Source: JBDSZL01 sp039925145 (GTDB lineage: Bacteria > Acidobacteriota > Vicinamibacteria > Vicinamibacterales > SCN-69-37). Taken from it: 7,041 nt of DNA. The stretch lies in the NCBI GenBank assembly GCA_039925145.1, contig JBDSZL010000014.1, positions 1-7,041 of the forward strand. Reading direction: 5' to 3'. The notes beneath the pieces were generated by a model. The model had not been told where the DNA came from. It was given only the letters and a program-made list of their open reading frames with translations, and did no database searches. The position numbers and the translations under genes are program-made. How positions within the stretch are numbered: position 1 is the stretch's first letter; each line of letters opens with the position of its first letter. This document shows, one piece after another, positions 1-6,023 of the stretch.

Positions 1-2135
1 ACGGCGATTACCTGCTGGGCCACGCGCGTCGAGGCGGCGAGGTCCTCGCCGCGAATCTCGACTGCAAGCCGGCCGGTGTCCTGACCGCCGCCGCCGCCGC
101 CGCCACCACCACTGAGGAGCCGGGTGAGCTGCGTGTTGCCACCCGAGGCGCGCGTCGTAATCGTCACACCCGGGAGCCCCACGAGCACGCGCCGCAAATC
201 GGTGGCAATCTGATCGCTCGTGCGCTTCCGCTCGTCGCGGCCGACGAGACGGACCGAGACGTTCACCGTGGACCCGCCGCCGAGGCCGCCGCCACCAGCT
301 CCCCCTCCGCCGCCGCCAGCGCCCGCGTTCGAGATGATGTCGGTCAACTCAGGCACGTTGGTGCGCACGATGTCTTCGATCTGCAGCGCGATCGCTTCGG
401 CGCGCTCGATGCGCGTTCCAGACGGCATCCGCGCCGAGACGGAGACCTGGCCTTCGTCGGTCTGCGGCACCAGTTCGGTGGGGATGGTCGGCAGCAGCAC
501 GAACGCGAGCGCCGTCAGGCCGAAGGCCCCCATCAACACGGTGGGCCGATGCATCAGCGCCCGATGCAATGCCCGGCGGTATGCCTCGTCGAGCCCATCG
601 AACAATCGCTCGCTCCATGTGAATAGCCGGCCCGTCCACCCCGTCCGTTCGGTGGTGGCGTGCATTGATTCGCGCAGCCAGCGCGAGCAGAGCACGGGCA
701 CGACCGTCACGGCGACAAAGAGCGACATCGAGAGCGAGAACATGACGACGAACGATAGCTGCACGAACAGCACGCTCGAGACGCCCGACAGGAAGAGCAG
801 CGGCACGAACACGGCCACGTGCGTGAGCGTCGAGGCGAGAATGGCTGACCACACCTCTTCGCTGCCGTCGATGGCCGCCTGCATGCGCGGCTTGCCCATT
901 TCCATGTGCCTGAACGTGTTCTCGAGCACGACAATCGACGCGTCGACGATCATGCCCACGCCGAGCGCGAGCCCGCCGAACGTCATCGTGTTCAGGGTGA
1001 ATCCGGCGAAGTAGAGCAGGGCGAACGTGCCGATGATGGAAATCGGAATCGAGAGGCAGATGATGACGGTGGACCGGACGTCGCGCAGGAAGATGAAGAT
1101 GATGGCAATGACCAGGAATGCGCCGAGGAACACGGCGTCGCGCACCGACGCAATCGAGCGCTCGATATAGGTCGACTGATCCTGGAGCAGCGTCAAGTGC
1201 ACGGACCGCACCTCACGGTTCGTGCGTTCGATTTCCGCGCGGACCGCGTGCGCGATGGCCACAGTGTTCTTGCCCGACTGCTTCGAGATCATCATCTGCA
1301 CGCCGGGCTTGCCGTTGATGCGCTGAAACGATCGCAGGTCTTCGGTGGTGTCCTTCACCTCCGCGATGTCGCGCAGATACACGGGAACACCGTTCTTGGT
1401 GAGCACCACCAGGTCCTGGATTTCGCGCAGGTTCTGGAACTGCCCGGGGCTGCGCAGCAGGTACGTCGTGTCGCCCTCGTCGACTTCGCCGAGCGGGATG
1501 TTCTGGTTTTCCGATCGGATGGCGGCAATGACGCGATCGACAGACAGGTCGAGCGCCGTGATCTTCTCCTTGGAGAGCTCGATATGGATCTGCCGGCGCA
1601 ACCCGCCGTTGACGCCAACCGCCGCCACGCCCTCGACGCGCTCGAAGCGCGGCACGAGGTCGTTCTCGGCGATCTCACGCAGCGTCACGCGATCGAAGTC
1701 GCCTTCGACGCCCACCTGCACGATGGGGGAGGCGGACGCATCGAACTTTTGAATGCTCGGCGCGTCGGCTTCGAGCGGCAGCCGCCCTCGGATGCGGTCG
1801 ACCCGCGTCCGTACTTCATCGGACGCTTCAGACAGGTTGGTGCCCCACGCGAAGTTGAGCACCACACTGCCCGAGCCTTCGGACGCCGTGGACGAGATCG
1901 TCTCGACGCCTGGCACGGCGGCAAGCGCCTGCTCCATCGGCCGCACGATGATTTGCTCGATCTCGAGCGGCCCGACGCCCGAGTAACTCACGCGAACCGT
2001 GATGCTCGGATATGTCACGTCCGGCATGAGGTCGACCGGCAGCTTCAGCAGAGAAATGCCACCCAGAAGGACGATGACGGCCGACGCCATGAACATCGTG
2101 ACGGGCCGTTCGATTGCCAAGCGGGGGATGCTCAT
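1..2135 (-). CDS. RND-family efflux pump, inner-membrane subunit (partial, C-terminus beyond left edge)
   Basis: This is the proton-driven inner-membrane pump of a tripartite efflux system. The frame is open from ATG at 2135 to the window edge, giving 711 codons of the usual 1030-1070. The ATG follows GAGGAG at 2140-2145 (4-nt spacer). The protein starts MSIPRLAIERPVTMF, with TM1 at about 13-31. Next comes a periplasmic porter half with LPVDLMPDVTYPSI, then TM2 about 334-350, TM3 357-376, TM4 384-405, TM5 430-450, TM6 458-482 and TM7 531-548. After that the second porter half begins with LVPQTDEGQVSV. TM4 reads GMIVDASIVVLEN. It keeps the Asp equivalent to AcrB D407 (D398 here), while the D408 position is Ala, as in several RND subfamilies. 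Two glycine tracts (residues 604-621 and 676-684) interrupt the second porter half. The substrate cannot be read from the sequence. The later half, with TM8-12 and the TM10 Lys, is missing only because of the window edge. Confidence 0.95.
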   Translation of the reverse strand, partial: MSIPRLAIERPVTMFMASAVIVLLGGISLLKLPVDLMPDVTYPSITVRVSYSGVGPLEIEQIIVRPMEQALAAVPGVETISSTASEGSGSVVLNFAWGTNLSEASDEVRTRVDRIRGRLPLEADAPSIQKFDASASPIVQVGVEGDFDRVTLREIAENDLVPRFERVEGVAAVGVNGGLRRQIHIELSKEKITALDLSVDRVIAAIRSENQNIPLGEVDEGDTTYLLRSPGQFQNLREIQDLVVLTKNGVPVYLRDIAEVKDTTEDLRSFQRINGKPGVQMMISKQSGKNTVAIAHAVRAEIERTNREVRSVHLTLLQDQSTYIERSIASVRDAVFLGAFLVIAIIFIFLRDVRSTVIICLSIPISIIGTFALLYFAGFTLNTMTFGGLALGVGMIVDASIVVLENTFRHMEMGKPRMQAAIDGSEEVWSAILASTLTHVAVFVPLLFLSGVSSVLFVQLSFVVMFSLSMSLFVAVTVVPVLCSRWLRESMHATTERTGWTGRLFTWSERLFDGLDEAYRRALHRALMHRPTVLMGAFGLTALAFVLLPTIPTELVPQTDEGQVSVSARMPSGTRIERAEAIALQIEDIVRTNVPELTDIISNAGAGGGGGGAGGGGLGGGSTVNVSVRLVGRDERKRTSDQIATDLRRVLVGLPGVTITTRASGGNTQLTRLLSGGGGGGGGGQDTGRLAVEIRGEDLAASTRVAQQVIA
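84..110 (-). repeat. Gly codon tract (nine Gly, including GGC x6) in the RND gene
   Basis: Nine consecutive glycine codons (GGT GGT, six GGC, GGT) encode residues 676-684 of the RND pump. They lie between TRLLS and QDTGRLAVEIRG. The six identical GGC triplets form a short trinucleotide repeat. Slippage there would lengthen or shorten the loop without shifting the frame. By eye alignment the tract lies just after the AcrB F664/F666 region, at the PC1/PC2 cleft. Confidence 0.85.
273..326 (-). repeat. Gly/Ala-rich insertion in the RND porter domain
   Basis: This segment encodes residues 604-621 of the RND pump: 14 Gly, 3 Ala and one Leu, directly after DIISN and before STVNVSVRLVG. The codons are mixed (GGC, GGA, GGG, GGT, GCT), unlike a recent triplet expansion. 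It aligns by eye with the AcrB switch loop, which lies between a similar strand and NTGIAFVSL. Confidence 0.8.
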
Positions 2136-2139
2136 AAAA

Positions 2140-2145
2140 CTCCTC
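2140..2145 (-). promoter_or_regulatory. Ribosome binding site of the RND gene
   Basis: GAGGAG on the minus strand sits 4 nt (TTTT) before the ATG at 2135. The match to the Shine-Dalgarno core is strong and the spacing is slightly short. It fixes the start of the pump gene, whose N-terminus also matches the family. Confidence 0.7.
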
Positions 2146-2197
2146 GGGGAAGTGCGGGCTGGTCGGTCACGAAACGGAGGTCACTCGGGAGCGGCCG

Positions 2198-3547
2198 TTA
2201 CTGCGACCGGCCCGCGCCCTCGCCCGCGCGACCGCGACCGCCTCGACCGGATCGGGCGCCGGGCGTCCCGGGCGCCGCGGGTGGCTGACCGCCGGCCTGG
2301 GGAGCCGTCGTCTCCGCGGCGGCACCTCGTCCACTGCGGCTCTGCCCACCGCGGCCACCGCCGCCGCGACCGACGACCACACGGTCGCCGTCGCGAATTG
2401 CCAGCGCACCGGTGGTGACGACCCGCGTGCCCTCCTGCAACCCTTGGAGGATCTCGGCGCGATCCGGATCAACAAGTCCGGTCGTGACCGGCACGAAATG
2501 GGCGACGTCGCTCTCGATCGTGAAGACGCCGCGTTTGCCTTCGATGTCGACCAGCGCCGCGCGCGGCACGGTGAGCGCATCGGGATTGCGGCCCGCTGTG
2601 AGCCGCACCCGGGCGTACATCCCCGGTTTCAACCGGAAGCCGGGATTGGGCACTTCGATCTCCATGGTGGCCGTGCGTGTGGCCGGATCGAAGATGGGCG
2701 CCACCCGGCTCACGATGCCGGTGAACTGCTCGTTCGGAAACGCGTCGACCTCCACGAGCGCCTGCGCCCCGCGAACGATCCGCTTGAAGTCTTTCTCGAC
2801 GAGGTTCGCCACCATTCGCACGACGCTGATATCCACGACTGACAGCATCGTGGTGTTCGCCCCGGCGAACGCGCCCTGATCGAGCAAGCGTCGGGCGACG
2901 AACCCGTCGACGGGAGACATGACGCTTGTGTCCGACAACGTGACGGACAGCTCCTCGAGGCGTGCCTGGGTCGACGCCAGCTGCGCTTTGGCCACGGTGA
3001 CCTGCGAGACGGCCGAGTTGTAGCGCGAATCGGCGTCTTCGAGCGCCTGTTGGGAGACGAGTCCGCGCTCGAAGCTGGTCTTGGCGCGGTCCAGGTTGTT
3101 GGCGGCAACCTTGGCGTCGTTCTCACGAGCGACGGCCGTGGCCTGGTTCACGTCGATGTTGGCGCGCACCTGGTTGATCTGCTCGCGCAACGCCCGGTCT
3201 TCGAGTTTGGCGACGAGCTGCCCCTTCGTGACCCGATCGCCGAGCTTCACGGGAATCGACTCGATGCGGCCGGCGACCCGCGGCACCACGTCGACGGTCG
3301 CTTCGCCAATCAGGTTACCGACCACCGTGATGTAGTCGATGACCTCATGGCGGCCCGTGGGTGCGACTTCGACGGTCATCGTCGTGCCGCCACGGCCACG
3401 TCCACCTCTGGCGCCACCGGCTCCACCGCCGGCTCCTGCCGTATTAGCGGGAGCAGCCGCCGCGTCCGAGGCGCCTGACTGGTAGTACCAGACACCGGCG
3501 CCGAGCGCGGCGACCACCACGAGTCCGAGCAGGAGTTTACGCGTCAC
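2198..3547 (-). CDS. RND efflux system periplasmic adaptor subunit (membrane fusion protein, HlyD/AcrA-like)
   Basis: This adaptor bridges the inner-membrane pump and the outer-membrane channel in the periplasm. It has 449 residues. The GTG start is supported by AGGTG 8 nt upstream; no in-frame ATG fits. An N-terminal signal anchor (MTRKLLLGLVVVAALGAGVW) has no lipobox Cys, so it is probably a membrane anchor rather than a lipoprotein. The first half of the lipoyl/barrel-sandwich domain is at about 88-117 (VPRVAGRIESIPVKLGDRV). A coiled-coil hairpin follows at about 118-205, then the second lipoyl half at 209-239 (SPVDGFVARRLLDQGAF), and the beta-barrel and membrane-proximal domains to about 392. 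Arg/Gly-rich stretches flank the fold at residues 38-54 and 393-449. The family is normally about 370-400 residues, so the C-terminal tail explains the excess length. The gene lies 27 nt after the TolC gene and 62 nt before the pump. Confidence 0.95.
   Translation of the reverse strand: MTRKLLLGLVVVAALGAGVWYYQSGASDAAAAPANTAGAGGGAGGARGGRGRGGTTMTVEVAPTGRHEVIDYITVVGNLIGEATVDVVPRVAGRIESIPVKLGDRVTKGQLVAKLEDRALREQINQVRANIDVNQATAVARENDAKVAANNLDRAKTSFERGLVSQQALEDADSRYNSAVSQVTVAKAQLASTQARLEELSVTLSDTSVMSPVDGFVARRLLDQGAFAGANTTMLSVVDISVVRMVANLVEKDFKRIVRGAQALVEVDAFPNEQFTGIVSRVAPIFDPATRTATMEIEVPNPGFRLKPGMYARVRLTAGRNPDALTVPRAALVDIEGKRGVFTIESDVAHFVPVTTGLVDPDRAEILQGLQEGTRVVTTGALAIRDGDRVVVGRGGGGRGGQSRSGRGAAAETTAPQAGGQPPAAPGTPGARSGRGGRGRAGEGAGRSQ
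2201..2371 (-). other. Arg/Gly-rich C-terminal tail of the adaptor
   Basis: Residues 393-449 of the adaptor form a low-complexity tail made of Gly, Arg, Ala, Pro, Ser and Gln. It holds nine Arg and two Glu, and includes GRGGGGRGG and GRGGRGRAG. It follows directly after the membrane-proximal domain, which ends in DGDRVVVG. The tail is predicted to be disordered and basic. It has no recognisable domain. Confidence 0.8.
3386..3436 (-). other. Arg/Gly-rich N-terminal linker of the adaptor
   Basis: Residues 38-54 (GAGGGAGGARGGRGRGG) lie between the membrane anchor and the first folded strand of the adaptor. The composition matches the C-terminal tail of the same protein. In the folded adaptor both termini lie near the inner membrane, so the two basic segments would sit close together. 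Confidence 0.75.
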
Positions 3548-3555
3548 AATCGATG

Positions 3556-3560
3556 CACCT
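3556..3560 (-). promoter_or_regulatory. Ribosome binding site of the adaptor gene
   Basis: AGGTG on the minus strand, 8 nt before the GTG codon at 3547, lies inside the 27-nt gap after the TolC stop codon. It supports the GTG start, which would otherwise be doubtful for lack of an ATG. Confidence 0.6.
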
Positions 3561-3574
3561 GACAGAAAAAGCGC

Positions 3575-5383
3575 CTACCGACCGACGCGCTGAATGCGAT
3601 CGAATTCAGCCACCGAATTCAGGTAGTTGATAAGGGCGCGCAACTCCGTCAAACGCTGCGTCGTCAGGTTGTTCTGCGCCTGCACGACGTTGTAATTGGT
3701 CGACATTCCCACATCGAAGCGGGTCTGTTCGGCCTCGGCATTGCGCTCGGCAACCTCGCGCGCTTTCTGCGCGGCCTGGAGCTGCTTGAATGTGTTTTCC
3801 ACAGCCAGCCCCGCGTTGGTGACATCAGCCGTGACGGTCAGCTCTTGCGCCTTCAGGCTAGCCTGCGACTGGTCGATCGCCAGCTGCGCCCGTGCGAAAT
3901 TGGCTCGGGCGGCAGCCATGAAGAGCGGGTACGTGAAGTTGAACTGCACGTTCCAGGTGGGCACTTCGAAACTGCCAAGCTGACTGAACGCCGTCCCGTA
4001 CCCAGTGACGTCGCCGTTGGTCAATTTGCTATTGGCGCCGCTGCCTGAGTAGCCGGTCTGCAGATTGAGCTGCGGCCTGGTCAGGTTCTGCGTGACCTCG
4101 AGGTTGAGCCGGCTCACGTCGAGGGTCCGTTTCGCCTGCATGATGTCGGTGCGCTGCTCGAGGGCGCGCTGGACGGCACCCTTGATGTCGACACTCTGGA
4201 CCGACAGCGCCGCCTGTTCGACGGGATTCAGGGTGGCGTTGTACAGGTCGTCTTCGGGGCTGGCTGCCAGCAGACGCTTGAGTGTCAGCTCAGCTGAAGT
4301 CCAGGAGATCTGCGCGTTGAGCAGCTGCTGCTCGGCGTTGGCCACGGCTGTTTCGGAGGTTGTCGTCTCAATCGGCGCGAGCGTGCCGATCTCAACCTTG
4401 GTCCTGTTGTCCTGAAAAAGGCGCTGCGAGAGGTCGAGCGAGCGCCGCTGAATCTCGATCTGCTCGATGGCCTGACGAAGATTCCAGTACGCGGTGCGGA
4501 CGCTGGCCTTGGTGTTTTCGATGGTCGTGAGCAGCTGGATGTCGGCAATCTGCCGCTGAATCGACAGCGTGCGCAACTGATTCCGGTTGTTGTCGATGGA
4601 GAAGCCCGCAAGCAGCGGCTGCGTAAAGGTGACAGCGAGCGCCGTGGTCAACTGCGGATTGTACGGCGAGCGGGGATTGGTGCTGACCTGACGGCCATTG
4701 TTGAACTGGGCATTCAGACTGCCGCCAGTCCAGTGAAGCGTCTGCGACATGCTCATATTCATGGTCTGGCCCTTGGTGTTGAAGGACGAGACCTTGTCGA
4801 GGTTGTCGGTCGAAATCTGGCCCTGGTTGTTGTACCGGTAGGTGCCGGTGAACTGGGGATTGAACGCCGCCCTGGCCGACGCCATCTGATAGTCGACGCC
4901 GGGTGGGTTCATCCGCGCGACCTTCAACTCGAGGTTGCGCTCGAGGGCGATTTCGATAGCCTGCTCGAGCGTCAGGTTCATCAGCGTCCCACCGCTCGGC
5001 GGCACAGGCACGGCCTGTCCGACGACATAGCGTTCGGTCTGACTCGGTCCCCGCGGCGTGGCGAACTGCGGCAACTGGGACGCGGGCGCCGGGGTCGTCT
5101 GCGGAATCCCAGGCGGTGGCGCGGATGGCGGAACGGCTCGTGGCTGCGCTGGGGTCGGCGCGGCGGGCTGAGCCTGTGGCTGATCCACAGGAGGCTGAAC
5201 CGGCGTCGACGGAGGCGGGGCTCCGGGGCGCCCTTCGTTCGGGGGCGTATTCGGCTGCTGAGGCGTCGACGGCGGCGGGGCACCCGGTCCCTGCTGCGGC
5301 GCCTGCGCCGAGATGCTGACAGTCAGCACGCCCGCCGCGAGCGTGAGCGCCCAAACCCTGGGATTGCGCAGAAGATTCATCAT
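3575..5383 (-). CDS. TolC-family outer-membrane efflux channel with long Pro-rich N-terminal leader
   Basis: This is the outer-membrane duct of the tripartite pump, expected to be a trimer with a beta-barrel and a long periplasmic helical tunnel. It has 602 residues; family members are usually 420-500. The ATG at 5383 is followed at once by a second ATG and is preceded by AGGAG 11 nt upstream. The signal peptide covers about 1-28 (WALTLAAGVLTVSISAQA) and ends in a plausible AQA cleavage site. Residues 29-115 are rich in Pro, Gln and Ala, with two copies of GAPPPSTP 20 residues apart. The OEP fold starts at about 137 with LTLEQAIEIALERNLELKV. It shows the two-fold internal repeat: helical segments around 280-375 and 495-595, plus barrel strands such as FTGTYRYNNQGQ and WNVQFNFTYPLF. 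The C-terminus (LINYLNSVAEFDRIQRVGR) is typical of the family. No N-terminal lipid-attachment Cys is present. Which compound passes through is unknown. Confidence 0.95.
   Translation of the reverse strand: MMNLLRNPRVWALTLAAGVLTVSISAQAPQQGPGAPPPSTPQQPNTPPNEGRPGAPPPSTPVQPPVDQPQAQPAAPTPAQPRAVPPSAPPPGIPQTTPAPASQLPQFATPRGPSQTERYVVGQAVPVPPSGGTLMNLTLEQAIEIALERNLELKVARMNPPGVDYQMASARAAFNPQFTGTYRYNNQGQISTDNLDKVSSFNTKGQTMNMSMSQTLHWTGGSLNAQFNNGRQVSTNPRSPYNPQLTTALAVTFTQPLLAGFSIDNNRNQLRTLSIQRQIADIQLLTTIENTKASVRTAYWNLRQAIEQIEIQRRSLDLSQRLFQDNRTKVEIGTLAPIETTTSETAVANAEQQLLNAQISWTSAELTLKRLLAASPEDDLYNATLNPVEQAALSVQSVDIKGAVQRALEQRTDIMQAKRTLDVSRLNLEVTQNLTRPQLNLQTGYSGSGANSKLTNGDVTGYGTAFSQLGSFEVPTWNVQFNFTYPLFMAAARANFARAQLAIDQSQASLKAQELTVTADVTNAGLAVENTFKQLQAAQKAREVAERNAEAEQTRFDVGMSTNYNVVQAQNNLTTQRLTELRALINYLNSVAEFDRIQRVGR
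5202..5280 (-). repeat. 60-bp-spaced direct repeat in the Pro-rich leader of the TolC gene
   Basis: Segments 5202-5220 and 5262-5280 are 18/19 identical and lie 60 bp apart. They encode the two copies of GAPPPSTP at residues 34-41 and 54-61 of the TolC-like protein. The spacing is a whole number of codons, which fits an in-frame duplication of a 20-residue unit followed by divergence. Confidence 0.75.
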
Positions 5384-5394
5384 CGCCGTTCTTA

Positions 5395-5399
5395 CTCCT
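5395..5399 (-). promoter_or_regulatory. Ribosome binding site of the TolC-like gene
   Basis: AGGAG on the minus strand lies 11 nt before the first of two adjacent ATG codons and 14 nt before the second. This favours the upstream ATG at 5383 as the start. The rest of the 72-nt gap (5384-5455) has a 10-bp palindrome, CCGGCGCCGG, at 5424-5433 and no convincing promoter or terminator. Confidence 0.6.
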
Positions 5400-5455
5400 G
5401 AAGAGGCGGCCAGACGGGCAGGTCCGGCGCCGGTATGAGTGCTGAGACCTATCGG

Positions 5456-5992
5456 TTAGCGGCCGCGGCCAAAACTGGCAGAGCGGCGCGCGAAAATGTC
5501 CTGAAGTTTCTTGTACTGATCGGGCTGCAGTTCCCGATACATGCGGTAGAGGAGCACTGTGCGGCTTTCGTTGAGCCGCGAGCGCAGCGACTCGACGTGC
5601 AGCACCTGCAGTGCGTACGTGCCTTCGTCGACGAGGGCCGCCTTGGTCATCTTCTGCAAGTCGTCGGACTGCTTCATCCACTCGTCGACGATCTTCTTCA
5701 GATCGTCGGCGCGCCTTTGATAGATGTCGTTAATCTTTTTGGCCTTTTCGGCCGAGAGTCCGATTTCCTTCCGGACGTCTGCGTCGTTCCACCACGGCCA
5801 CGGGTAGCCGGGTCCGCCACGACCTTCGCGGCCCTCAACCGGTCGTCCGCCGGGCGGTGAGGCTGGCTGCTGAAGGGCAGCGGCGCCCACCACGCCGCCG
5901 GTCGTGCCTGCCCCGGGGCCACCCACCGCCAACCCGAGCAGAAGGGCGGCGCCGGCCACGGCACGGAGAGACAAGAGTCGTGTCAGATTCAC
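5456..5992 (-). CDS. Exported Spy/CpxP-like (LTxxQ-type) helical periplasmic protein
   Basis: This is a small secreted protein of the Spy/CpxP/ZraP type, a group of periplasmic chaperones and metal or stress sensors. With a GTG start at 5992 it has 178 residues. A hydrophobic export signal spans about 6-24 (LLSLRAVAGAALLLGLAVG), with possible cleavage after AAA at 39. A Gly/Pro-rich linker runs to about 62. The helical domain starts at YPWPWWNDADVRKEIGLS and has two LTxxQ-like motifs: GLSAEKAKKI (78-87) and ELQPDQYKKL (154-163). These sit at the places expected for the family, with charged helices between. There is no Cys and only one His in the mature part, so a metal site is not evident. 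The start is uncertain: neither GTG 5992 nor TTG 6019 (187 residues, 4 nt after the ispH stop) has a strong ribosome site. Its place before tolC-adaptor-pump suggests an accessory role in envelope stress or efflux. Confidence 0.75.
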   Translation of the reverse strand: MNLTRLLSLRAVAGAALLLGLAVGGPGAGTTGGVVGAAALQQPASPPGGRPVEGREGRGGPGYPWPWWNDADVRKEIGLSAEKAKKINDIYQRRADDLKKIVDEWMKQSDDLQKMTKAALVDEGTYALQVLHVESLRSRLNESRTVLLYRMYRELQPDQYKKLQDIFARRSASFGRGR

Positions 5993-6023
5993 GCTTGATT
6001 TACGTTTTTGCTGCGCCAATTGT

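Noticed and set aside
61..330. GCC/CGG-rich stretches as CRISPR or non-coding repeats
   Set aside because: There is no repeat-spacer structure. The stretches keep the RND frame open and encode Gly tracts.
906..2288. A 460-codon open frame on the plus strand
   Set aside because: It lies wholly opposite the RND pump and the adaptor tail, has a His/Arg/Asp-heavy composition with no recognisable motif or hydrophobic segment, and is explained by stop-poor GC-rich antisense sequence.
5424..5433. Palindrome CCGGCGCCGG as an operator or terminator
   Set aside because: It has no loop, no following T-run and no second copy. A 10-bp palindrome of this kind is expected by chance in GC-rich DNA.
4392..5681. 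A 429-codon open frame on the minus strand
   Set aside because: It overlaps the TolC-like gene and the Spy-like gene in another frame. Its translation is low-complexity without any motif, while the TolC frame shows a signal peptide and the OEP fold.
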